A stretch of DNA of 64,000 bases from JAABTH01 sp964492615. Its GTDB lineage: Bacteria; Bacillota; Dethiobacteria; DTU022. The position numbers and the translations under genes were made by a program. The notes below the pieces were generated by a model. That model did not search any database. It was not told the origin of the DNA and worked only from the letters and a program-made list of their open reading frames with translations. Of this stretch, positions 52,703 to 60,773 are shown one piece after another. How positions within the stretch are numbered: position 1 is the first letter of the stretch; each line of letters starts with the position of its first letter. Location: the NCBI GenBank assembly GCA_964492615.1, contig CAZBKZ010000003.1:1-64000 (forward strand), read 5' to 3'.

Positions 52703-53551
52703 TTAACCAAAACGCCCGGTGATATAGTCTTCTGTCCGCTGGTCTTCAGGTTTAGTAAATATTTTTGATGTTTTAGCCCATTCAACCATTTCCCCCTGGA
52801 GGAAAAAACCTGTATAGTCTGAGATACGGGCTGCCTGCTGCATGTTATGGGTTACAATAATAATTGTATAATTCTGGCATAGGTCGCGGATCAAATCCTC
52901 AATTCTCTGGGTGGCAATTGGATCCACAGCTGATGTTGGTTCGTCCATCAGGAGAATTCTTGGCTGGACAGCCAGGGCCCGGGCAATACAGAGCCGCTGC
53001 TGCTGTCCACCGGATAAAGCCAAAGCCGGCTCGTGAAGCCTGTCTTTTACCTCATCCCATAGAGCGCCTCCCCTGAGGCTTTCCTCAACAACCTGGTCGA
53101 GCTGTCTTCTGTTTTTAACTCCGTGTATTCTCGGGCCATAGGCAATATTATCGTAAATACTTTTAGGAAAAGGATTTGGTTGTTGAAAAACCATGCCTAT
53201 TTTCTTACGCAGCTCCACCACATCCACGCCGGGAGAATAAATATCCTGATTATGTATTATCACACGGCCCTCCATCCTTGTTCCTGATATTAAATCATTC
53301 ATACGGTTTAAAACACGGAGAAAAGTTGACTTGCCGCAACCGGAAGGCCCAATCAGGGCAGCAACACCTTTTTCTTTAATTTCGATGCTGACATCGAAAA
53401 GAGCCTGTTTCGATCCATAATAAAAATTCAAGTTTTCAACCCTGACCTCGCAATTAGCGCTGTCGCTTTCATCTATTAAAGCTTTCGACTGAAGAACCAC
53501 ATCTTTTTCTATACGACTTGCATTGCTGATACCCATATTAAATATTTGCAT
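52703..53551 (-). CDS. pstB: Phosphate ABC transporter ATP-binding protein PstB
   Basis: This 282-residue ATPase drives phosphate import. Motifs: Walker A GPSGCGKST, Q-loop VFQQPNPFPKSI, signature LSGGQQQRLCIARAL, Walker B ILLMDEPTSAVDP and H-loop VTHNM. The RVLNRMNDLI segment is typical of PstB. There is an N-terminal tail of about 35 residues. AAGGAG precedes the ATG. It lies 56 bases after pstA. Confidence 0.95.
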   Translation of the reverse strand: MQIFNMGISNASRIEKDVVLQSKALIDESDSANCEVRVENLNFYYGSKQALFDVSIEIKEKGVAALIGPSGCGKSTFLRVLNRMNDLISGTRMEGRVIIHNQDIYSPGVDVVELRKKIGMVFQQPNPFPKSIYDNIAYGPRIHGVKNRRQLDQVVEESLRGGALWDEVKDRLHEPALALSGGQQQRLCIARALAVQPRILLMDEPTSAVDPIATQRIEDLIRDLCQNYTIIIVTHNMQQAARISDYTGFFLQGEMVEWAKTSKIFTKPEDQRTEDYITGRFG

Positions 53552-53607
53552 ATTATGTCTCCTTAAGCCTTATTTCTTATATATGCTTCTCCGTTACGTC
53601 TTCTACC

Positions 53608-54495
53608 CTACAACCCCTTTTCGACTCTATCCCGGTATCTTTTTCTCAACAGAACAGCAACCAGGTTAAGCATGCAAACAAGAGCTACAAGCACCAGGGC
53701 GGTTCCATATGCTATCGGGCGAACTACTGCTAAATTATGATGCTGGGTTGACATGATAAAAAGATGGTAGGGCAAAGCCATAAACTGGCTTTTTACCGAA
53801 TCGGGCAGGAAAGGCAAAAAGAATGCTGCCCCTGTTGCCAGTATAGGTGCTGTTTCCCCAGCAGCCCTGGCCAGACCAAGTATCGTCCCGGTCAGTATAC
53901 CGGGAATTGCCCTTGGCAGTACTACTGAACGAACCACCTGCCATCTTGTTGCACCCAGGGCGAATGCTCCGGCCCGGTAAGCACGGGGAACAGTAACTAG
54001 AGCTTCCTCTGCGGCTGTAACCGTAACTGGCAGAGTAAGCAAACCAAGAGTAAAACCGGCCGCGATCAGGGAAGGGCCGAATCCAAACATTTTTACAAAA
54101 ACGGCCATACCGAACAAACCAAAAACTATAGACGGCACCCCGGCCAGATTGCGCAAGGACATTCTAATTAACCTGGTGAAACGCCCCTGGACAGCATATT
54201 CATTGAGATATATCGCTGCTGCCACTCCCAGCGGCACAGCAAAGGCAATGGTAATAAGGGTAACATAGATAGTACCGACCAGGGCAGGGAAAATTCCCCC
54301 CTCGGTCATTCCACTCCTCGGCGCGGTTGTTATAAATTCCCAGTTTATAACGCCTGCCCCCTTGATTACAATATCAAGTATGATTAAACCTAGAATAATC
54401 AAGACCAATATCAGGGAAAACCTGAGCAGCCAGAACCCGATGATTTCAGAACCGCGCCATTCCTGTACCCTTCTTTTAGCAGCAATATCTTTCAT
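53608..54495 (-). CDS. pstA: Phosphate ABC transporter permease PstA
   Basis: This 295-residue permease has six membrane segments and the PstA signature SIVFGLFGMAVFV, with the coupling segment RAYRAGAFALGATRWQVV. It pairs with PstC. The ATG overlaps the pstC stop (ATGA), and GGAGG lies within the pstC end, so translation is coupled. Confidence 0.94.
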   Translation of the reverse strand: MKDIAAKRRVQEWRGSEIIGFWLLRFSLILVLIILGLIILDIVIKGAGVINWEFITTAPRSGMTEGGIFPALVGTIYVTLITIAFAVPLGVAAAIYLNEYAVQGRFTRLIRMSLRNLAGVPSIVFGLFGMAVFVKMFGFGPSLIAAGFTLGLLTLPVTVTAAEEALVTVPRAYRAGAFALGATRWQVVRSVVLPRAIPGILTGTILGLARAAGETAPILATGAAFFLPFLPDSVKSQFMALPYHLFIMSTQHHNLAVVRPIAYGTALVLVALVCMLNLVAVLLRKRYRDRVEKGL

Positions 54496-55370
54496 TTGTT
54501 CACCTCCGGCTTACGGTGGATCAGGATATCGGCAAGCAAATTAACAATAAAGGTAATCATAAATAATACCAGGCCAACTACAAAAAGGGCATGAAAATGA
54601 ACCGACCCGAAGACAACATCGCCAATATCGATAGCTACAGCAGCGCTTAAAGTTCTAACTGAATCTAGAAATGATGAGGGCCGGGCGATCATATTGCCGG
54701 TTACCATCAATACGGTCATCGTCTCTCCTATTGCCCTGCCCATACCAAGCATTGCGGCAGCCGTAATTCCGGAGAAGGCAGCGGGAACGGTTACTTTCCA
54801 GATGGTTTGCCAGCGGGTACCACCCAGGGCCAGTGAAGCATGTCTGTACTCCCTTGGAACAGCTGTTATAGCATCTTCTGCCAAAGTAATGATGGTTGGC
54901 AGGGCCATGATCCCAACTAAGATAGCCCCATTTAAAGCATTTATACCGCTCGGAATACCAAATACCCTTGCAATTAACGGAGCCAGGACAACCAGTCCGA
55001 TAAAACCGAGCACTACCGAGGGGATACCGGCCAGTACTTCTACTACAGGCTTAAAAAATTCTCTTTCCCATGGGGAAGCAATCTCGGCCAGGTAAGCCGC
55101 CGCCGCAACCCCTACAGGAACAGCGAATATGAGCGCGCCAATGGTAACCATGAAAGTACCGAGAATAAAATTATTGATACTGTAAGTCGGTTCCCCGTAG
55201 GCCCCGGGTCTCCACAGGTCCGAGGCGAAAAAAGGGCTGAGGCCGATTTCGCCCAGGGCCGGGATGCTGTTGGAAAGCAATGTAAACAGGATGCCGATTA
55301 AGAAAACAATTATCGCTATACCGCTTGCCCAGAATAATAGTCTCATTAGTGTTTCTGTCCAGGAATGCAA
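54492..55370 (-). CDS. pstC: Phosphate ABC transporter permease PstC
   Basis: This 292-residue permease has six membrane segments, PVGVAAAAYLAEIASPWERE, SVVLGFIGLVVLAP and the coupling segment REYRHASLALGGTRWQTIW. A TTG at 55370 has AAGGAG seven bases upstream, so I prefer it to the ATG at 55346. It is 141 bases after pstS, separated by a large hairpin. Confidence 0.93.
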   Translation of the reverse strand: MHSWTETLMRLLFWASGIAIIVFLIGILFTLLSNSIPALGEIGLSPFFASDLWRPGAYGEPTYSINNFILGTFMVTIGALIFAVPVGVAAAAYLAEIASPWEREFFKPVVEVLAGIPSVVLGFIGLVVLAPLIARVFGIPSGINALNGAILVGIMALPTIITLAEDAITAVPREYRHASLALGGTRWQTIWKVTVPAAFSGITAAAMLGMGRAIGETMTVLMVTGNMIARPSSFLDSVRTLSAAVAIDIGDVVFGSVHFHALFVVGLVLFMITFIVNLLADILIHRKPEVNK

Positions 55371-55426
55371 GGCAATTCTCCTTTCTGAATATCCTGTCCT
55401 GTCGGGACGCCTCAGGCAATCAATCC

Positions 55427-55468
55427 GCCCTGCACCCCGTCATCATTGATCAATGCGGGGTGCAGGGC
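55427..55468 (-). terminator. Large hairpin between pstS and pstC
   Basis: Thirteen-base arms (55427-55439 and 55456-55468) are perfectly complementary and enclose a loop with its own CATTGATCAATG palindrome. There is no T run downstream on the minus strand. It may stabilise or partly terminate the pstS transcript, giving more binding protein than permease. Confidence 0.6.
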
Positions 55469-55510
55469 TCATTTAGGATATAACTTTTTGTCTAATAAAT
55501 CAGGCCACTT

Positions 55511-56470
55511 CTATTCTAAAGCCGCCTTGTTAAAATCTATATCGGCTGCAGTTATCGGGTAAAATCCTTCTTCCAGCACAATTGCTTCGCCTGCAGCTCC
55601 AGTTTCAAAAAGGAAGAAGTCGAGGATTGCTCCTGATGGTTTACCTGCTACGAACTGGTAAAGGGGGCGCGTTAATGGATAGTTCCCGCTTGTCACGTTC
55701 TCAAGAACCGTTGGATTATAAGCTTCGGCACCTTCGGATCCTGCAATATCTAAGGCTTTTATTCCATCACGGTCTGCATAGCCTATGGCAGCATATCCTA
55801 TACCTCCGGCATCGCCGGCTACTGCTTCAACAATATCAGAAGTACCGGCAAGGTTACGCATTTCGGGTGAATAATCAGCCTGCACAACCAGCTCCATAAA
55901 GAAAACGTAGGTACCGGAAGTACTCTGGCGGCCGTAAAGGGTGATAGCCAGGTCATCTCCGCCTACTTCTGACCAATTGGTAATCTCTCCACGGTAAATT
56001 GCGCCAACCTGATCTACAGTTAGCTCACCAACGGGGTTATTGCCATTTACCACTACGGCAACTCCATCTACTGCAAAACGAACTGCGTAAACATCTTCGC
56101 CTGTGTTAGCTTTAAGGGCATCAATTTCTTCATTTTTCATCGGGCGTGATGAATTTGCTATATCAATACCGCCATCAATTAAAGATGATATCCCAACGCC
56201 TGAGCCACCGCCGGTTACCGCTATTGACACATTGGAGTTGGCATTCATGTATTCTTCTGCCAGCCTTGTAACCAGGTTAACCTCGGAATCAGAACCGGCG
56301 ATCATAATTGTCCCCTCAATTACTGCTGAATCATTATCCTCTTCTTCCGGTTGATTACTACCAACACCATCAGGGGTTTCTGCTGCCTGCTGGCCACCAC
56401 ATCCAGTTGCTAGCATAAAAATAACCAGTAAAATCAATCCAAATAGAGTTAACTGCCTTATCTGTTTCAT
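55511..56470 (-). CDS. pstS: Phosphate-binding lipoprotein PstS
   Basis: This 319-residue lipoprotein (lipobox ATGC near residue 22) captures phosphate for the PstCAB importer. Features are MIAGSDSEVNLVTRLAEEYM, GGGSGVGISSLIDGGIDIANSSRPM, YRGEITNWSEVGG and GRQSTSGTYVFFME. Two in-frame ATGs (56473, 56470) follow AGGAGG; 56470 has better spacing. It leads the pst operon under a PhoP box. Confidence 0.95.
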   Translation of the reverse strand: MKQIRQLTLFGLILLVIFMLATGCGGQQAAETPDGVGSNQPEEEDNDSAVIEGTIMIAGSDSEVNLVTRLAEEYMNANSNVSIAVTGGGSGVGISSLIDGGIDIANSSRPMKNEEIDALKANTGEDVYAVRFAVDGVAVVVNGNNPVGELTVDQVGAIYRGEITNWSEVGGDDLAITLYGRQSTSGTYVFFMELVVQADYSPEMRNLAGTSDIVEAVAGDAGGIGYAAIGYADRDGIKALDIAGSEGAEAYNPTVLENVTSGNYPLTRPLYQFVAGKPSGAILDFFLFETGAAGEAIVLEEGFYPITAADIDFNKAALE

Positions 56471-56532
56471 CATTTGCCTCCTGAAATAAATTATTAAGCA
56501 AGTTCAGGATAAATGATTAAGATTAAGATGAA

Positions 56533-56570
56533 AGGTAACTGAAGTAAAATCCATGTTAAATCGAGGTTAA
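56533..56570 (-). promoter_or_regulatory. PhoP box: four direct TTAACA-like repeats before pstS
   Basis: On the minus strand TTAACC (56570-56565), TTAACA (56559-56554), TTTACT (56548-56543) and TTACCT (56538-56533) follow at 11, 11 and 10 bases. This matches the Bacillus subtilis PhoP site, direct TT(A/C/T)ACA repeats with an 11-base period. It lies 63 bases upstream of pstS and just after phoR, which fits phosphate-starvation activation. Confidence 0.8.
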
Positions 56571-56622
56571 AGATGGCATTTTGTACACTGGTAACAATCG
56601 GTGGGATCCTTGATAGATAAAA

Positions 56623-58404
56623 TCAGGCGAGGGGTAGCTTGAAGCGGAATAATGTACCCATTTTATCTTTGCTTTCCAGAGAATATTCAGCTTCATGGGC
56701 CTCCATAATGTGCTTGACGATCGAAAGGCCCAGGCCGGTTCCCCCGCTTTTTCGTGAACGGCCCTTGTCAACCCGGTAGAACCGCTCAAAAACATAAGGC
56801 AGATCAGCTTCGGGAATTCCAGGTCCGTTATCACTTATTTCAATAACAGCCTTGTTACCTTCAGGGTAAATTTTGATTGTGACCCGACCGTCATCAGCCC
56901 CATATTTAATACTGTTTTCTATAATATTTACCATGGCCTGGCAAAGCCATTCCCTGTTGCCCGTTACCTCGAGGGCAGAATCGATGGAATCACCCTCTAT
57001 GTTGAGCTTTATTTCTTCTTCCAGGTTCTTAAATCTCTCTAAAACTTCGGTGACCAAATCCATAAGTTTAACTTTGTTTTTCTTAACATAAGCTTTTTCG
57101 TTTTCAATTTTTGAAAGATCGAGCAAATCATCAATCAGGCTGGATAGTCTTTTAGTTTCACGCTCAATTATTATTAAAAATTCTTCAAGCTGCTCTCCGG
57201 AAAGTTTCTCATTCAGGATGGTCTCTGTGTAACCGCGAACAGTTGTCAGGGGAGTGCGCAGCTCATGGGAGACATTAGCAACAAAGTCACTGCGCATTTT
57301 TTCCAATGAACGCAGGTGAGTAACCTCGTGAAACAAAAGAAGAATACTTACCGCCGGAATGCTGTTTTCGGGTATAGGCCTTATATAGGCTTCAATAAGG
57401 GCATTTCTTGGGGAATAAAGGTTCATTTCCAGTAACCGGGGCTTACCGTCGTGGCAAGCTGCTTTAAGGTTTTCATGAAGGGCATAATGTCGGATAATAT
57501 TCCGCACCGGGCTACCGAGAACCTTGTTCCGGCTAACCTCGAATAGATTTTCCGCTGCTGGATTAATCAACTCAACATTCAGCCTGCTGTCCAGAAAAAT
57601 TATACCGCTATCCATTGAAGATACAACCGACTCCAGTTTATTCTTTTCCCGCAGAACCTGCTCAATTTTATGATCAAGTGTTTTACCCATTTCCCTGATA
57701 TTTATTGCCAGATCAGCGAGTTCATCCTTGCCCCTGATTTCCAGGGAAGGATAATAGTTGCCTTTTGCTATAGCTTTTGAAGCCTTGCTAATCTTTTGAA
57801 TAGGTCCGGTTATCCCTGAAGAAATGAAGTAGGAAGCCCCCAGCGCTGCCAAAGAAGACAACAGCAAGGCGGCGATTATGTATAGCACAAGATCGGAAAC
57901 AGCTTTGTTGACAGCAACCAGGGGCAGGGCCAGGCGAATAACTGCTCTTTTATCCGCGTCCCGGGTTAAACCGGTTTCTTTTACTGGCACCGCCAGGTAA
58001 AGCATCTCTTCGGCGAGGGTTATACTATAACGCACTTTAAAACCCCTGGTACCTGACAGCGCTTCAACAACTTCCGGCCGTGAACCGTGGTTTTCCATCA
58101 GCAATGGGTTTTCGGAAGAATCGGCAAGAACTGTTCCGTCCTGCTCAATGTAAGTAATTCTCACTCCGAGTTCCTCACCGAGGCTTTTACACATCCGATC
58201 AATTTCATCCAGAGATGCTCCGCGTTCATTCATTTCCTCAACCAGGGCCACGGTCAGCCTGGCCTGTATGAAAAGGTTTTCACGCAGAGTATTCAGGTAT
58301 GAATAGTTCAAAAACCATATAAACAAAGCCCCCATCAGTAATACTGTAACGGCTATAACCAGTAAATAGTTGGCAACTACCCGTTTTCGTATGCCCCTGA
58401 ACAA
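56623..58404 (-). CDS. phoR: Phosphate-regulon sensor histidine kinase PhoR
   Basis: This 593-residue kinase has TM1 (~10-33), an extracytoplasmic domain (to ~165), TM2 (~168-188), HAMP (~190-240), PAS (~250-355), then HisKA (phospho-acceptor His in VSHELRTPLTTVRGY) and HATPase_c (NIIENSIKYG, DNGPGIPE, GTGLGLSIV). PAS plus HAMP is the Firmicutes PhoR layout. A TTG at 58404 has GGAGG seven bases upstream and gives MFRGIRKR; the longer frame from 58476 would overlap the regulator stop. It sits between phoP and the PhoP box of pstS. Confidence 0.93.
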   Translation of the reverse strand: MFRGIRKRVVANYLLVIAVTVLLMGALFIWFLNYSYLNTLRENLFIQARLTVALVEEMNERGASLDEIDRMCKSLGEELGVRITYIEQDGTVLADSSENPLLMENHGSRPEVVEALSGTRGFKVRYSITLAEEMLYLAVPVKETGLTRDADKRAVIRLALPLVAVNKAVSDLVLYIIAALLLSSLAALGASYFISSGITGPIQKISKASKAIAKGNYYPSLEIRGKDELADLAINIREMGKTLDHKIEQVLREKNKLESVVSSMDSGIIFLDSRLNVELINPAAENLFEVSRNKVLGSPVRNIIRHYALHENLKAACHDGKPRLLEMNLYSPRNALIEAYIRPIPENSIPAVSILLLFHEVTHLRSLEKMRSDFVANVSHELRTPLTTVRGYTETILNEKLSGEQLEEFLIIIERETKRLSSLIDDLLDLSKIENEKAYVKKNKVKLMDLVTEVLERFKNLEEEIKLNIEGDSIDSALEVTGNREWLCQAMVNIIENSIKYGADDGRVTIKIYPEGNKAVIEISDNGPGIPEADLPYVFERFYRVDKGRSRKSGGTGLGLSIVKHIMEAHEAEYSLESKDKMGTLFRFKLPLA

Positions 58405-58472
58405 AAGTAAACCTCCGGCTCTGTCGATTTTATTAAATTGTAAAACCACGCCCATTAATGGGCACAAAACAA

Positions 58473-59213
58473 TCAACTATCTGCAAAACGATATCCTACT
58501 CCTCGAACTGTTTCCAGGTAGCGCGGTTTGGCAGGGTTTTCTTCAATCTTTTGACGTAAATAACGCATATGGACATCAACAGTACGGGTATCTATTTCAA
58601 CTTCATAACCCCACACCCTGTCAAGCAACAGTTCACGGGTTAATACTTTCCCGGCATTAGCCATCAGGAGCTGTAACAAAAGAAATTCTTTATGAGTCAG
58701 CACTCTTTCCTCTCCGCTTACAGTAACCAGGTGTCTTTCAGGGTAGAGCTTTATACTACCCCTCGTTAATATTTCTTCCAATTCAACTTTATCTCCTGGT
58801 TCTTCATGGCCACCGTACTCAAGACGCCTGATCATCGCCCTGACTCTGGCCACCAGTTCACGCACACTGAAAGGTTTAACCATGTAGTCGTCGGCGCCGA
58901 GTTCAAGGCCCAGCACCTTATCCAGTTCTTCTTTGCGGGCAGACAAGAACATTATTGGCACAGAGGCTGTTGGTGAATGACCTCTCAACCTGCGGCAAAC
59001 CTCCAGTCCATCCATCTCAGGGAGCATGATATCCAGTATAACCAGGTCTGGAGCCTCTTCGAAAGCCCTCCTTAATGCCTCTGTTCCACTGGCAGCGCTG
59101 ACGACACTGTACCCTTCTTTCTCCAGGTGAAAAACCAACAGCCGGAGAATATCTTCTTCATCCTCAACAATCAGGATAAGCCGCTGCTTATAATTTTCAT
59201 TTTTTTTCATCAT
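58473..59213 (-). CDS. phoP: Phosphate-regulon response regulator PhoP (OmpR family)
   Basis: This 246-residue regulator has a receiver domain (VEDEEDILRLL, phospho-acceptor Asp in VILDIMLPEMDG, Lys in MVKPFS) and a winged-helix output domain (THKEFLLLQLLMANAG, RTVDVHMRYLRQKIEE). It is cotranscribed with phoR and should bind the repeats before pstS. The ATGs at 59213 and 59210 are both plausible. Confidence 0.93.
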   Translation of the reverse strand: MMKKNENYKQRLILIVEDEEDILRLLVFHLEKEGYSVVSAASGTEALRRAFEEAPDLVILDIMLPEMDGLEVCRRLRGHSPTASVPIMFLSARKEELDKVLGLELGADDYMVKPFSVRELVARVRAMIRRLEYGGHEEPGDKVELEEILTRGSIKLYPERHLVTVSGEERVLTHKEFLLLQLLMANAGKVLTRELLLDRVWGYEVEIDTRTVDVHMRYLRQKIEENPAKPRYLETVRGVGYRFADS

Positions 59214-59305
59214 ATTCTCATTTTAACACAATTAAATTTGTCTTCCCCATGGAAATTAGACATACCATCGTTTCTTTAGTAATTCCCGGTGCAGGCCAGG
59301 TTTAT

Positions 59306-60502
59306 TTAAAGAGCATATGCTTTTCTATACAGTTCAAGATAATCTCCTTCCCCTATATTACAGCAATTACTGGGAGTTGAACCGTTCGCCAGGGCTGCTT
59401 TTGCCAGGCGGGGAAAATGATCCGGATTAACCTGTTCTAAATCTGCCAGGCGGGGAATGCCAATATCTGTTGCCATCTCAGTTAGTTCGCTTACCAATAA
59501 TGCTGCCGCCTCCCGGTCATTGATGCCTTTTACCGGCAACCCGCAAACACCGGCTGCCATGGCATATTTTTCTGGACACTCCCGTGCATTAAAAGCGGTA
59601 ACAACCGGTAAAAATATTGAATTGGCCACACCATGAGGGACATCATACAATCCTCCCAGCGCTTCTGCCATGCAGTGAATTGCTGCAACATCAGCATGTG
59701 AAAAAGCTAGCCCTGCCAGGAGGGAACCAAGCATCATCCGATAACGTCCTTCGTGATCGTCACCGCTCTTTACCACCCGGGCCAGTGCCGGATAAATCAG
59801 TTTCATCGCTTTTACCGCAAGCATATCGACAAATGGGTTTGAAAGGCGGCAAGTATAAGCTTCCAGGGCGTGAACAAAGGCATCCATCCCTGTTGATGCA
59901 GTTAAACCGGAGGGGAGAGAATAGGTAGTCTCCGGATCGATAATGGCCAGCGATGGGGCCAAAGCCAGATCTTTTATCGTCATTTTAAAGGATTTTGCCC
60001 TGTCTGTAATCACAGCTGACCTAGTCACTTCCGATCCGGTTCCGGCAGTTGTTGGAATCGCCACAATCGGAACAACCTTTTTAGTAACCGTTCCTTTCCC
60101 TACGTAATCTCTCAAAAACCCTCCATGGGCCTGTAAAAGGGCAATTGCTTTTGCAGAATCAAGCACTGAGCCCCCGCCTACCGCCACTATCATATCGGCC
60201 CCAAAAGACTTAATTGCCTCTCCTCCTGCTTCGCAATCAACATCCTTGGGGTTCGGTTCTACCTGTGTATACAGTTTGCAGTAAAATTGCTTCTCCTCCA
60301 GCAATTTTCTTACCCTGCCGGGCATACCAGTTTCTTCAATCACGGGATCACTGATTATAAATACTTTATTGCCGTTGCATATTTCCCGGCATAATTCTCC
60401 AACCTTGTTCAAGATTCCATTTCCCATCTCAATTCTTGTTGGCAGCTTAAAGCTAAACTCTTTAGAACTACTTGCCCACTCTAACCGGTTAATTTTTAGC
60501 AT
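59306..60502 (-). CDS. Iron-containing alcohol dehydrogenase
   Basis: This 398-residue group III alcohol dehydrogenase uses NAD(P)H. Features are AVGGGSVLDSAKAIA near residue 100 (nucleotide binding), TAGTGSEVTRSAVITD, GMDAFVHALEAYTCRLSNPF (metal His) and HADVAAIHCMAEALGGLYDVPHG. The Asp-His-His-His iron ligands appear intact. The ATG at 60502 with GAGGTG ten bases upstream is preferred to TTG at 60508. The substrate is unknown. Confidence 0.92.
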   Translation of the reverse strand: MLKINRLEWASSSKEFSFKLPTRIEMGNGILNKVGELCREICNGNKVFIISDPVIEETGMPGRVRKLLEEKQFYCKLYTQVEPNPKDVDCEAGGEAIKSFGADMIVAVGGGSVLDSAKAIALLQAHGGFLRDYVGKGTVTKKVVPIVAIPTTAGTGSEVTRSAVITDRAKSFKMTIKDLALAPSLAIIDPETTYSLPSGLTASTGMDAFVHALEAYTCRLSNPFVDMLAVKAMKLIYPALARVVKSGDDHEGRYRMMLGSLLAGLAFSHADVAAIHCMAEALGGLYDVPHGVANSIFLPVVTAFNARECPEKYAMAAGVCGLPVKGINDREAAALLVSELTEMATDIGIPRLADLEQVNPDHFPRLAKAALANGSTPSNCCNIGEGDYLELYRKAYAL

Positions 60503-60668
60503 ACCCAATAATCACCTCAGATCAGGTATATCACATTGCTTTACCAGGAACAAGTTGTCCGGTTGGTTTATCACCAGGCAGTCCGGGCAGCATATTATAA
60601 ACCCTGCAAATTTTCTTGTACAGAGAACCGCCTAACTTAGCTTTATATTCTGATGCCGGGCAGTTAGC

Positions 60669-60697
60669 TTGTCACAAACCAGGCAAAATGATAATAT
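60669..60697 (+). promoter_or_regulatory. Promoter of the pyruvate:ferredoxin oxidoreductase gene
   Basis: TTGTCA (60669-60674) and TAATAT (60692-60697) are 17 bases apart, with transcription starting about 60704. Confidence 0.7.
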
Positions 60698-60711
60698 TAG
60701 AAAGCAATTAT

Positions 60712-60741
60712 AAACGGTAATATTTGTTAAATTAACCGTTT
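60712..60741. promoter_or_regulatory. Inverted repeat near the transcription start of the PFOR gene
   Basis: AAACGGT (60712-60718) and ACCGTTT (60735-60741) form a 7-base inverted repeat with an AT-rich spacer that holds GTTAA-A-TTAAC (60726-60736). It lies just after the predicted start of transcription and could be a redox-type operator or a leader stem; neither is established. Confidence 0.35.
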
Positions 60742-60773
60742 TCAAAATAATCATACATCTGGAGGGTTTTTTT

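Noticed and set aside
60712..60741. Rex redox operator before the PFOR gene
   Set aside because: The TTGTTAA-ATTAAC segment is only half-like a Rex site; the call is kept as an unassigned inverted repeat.
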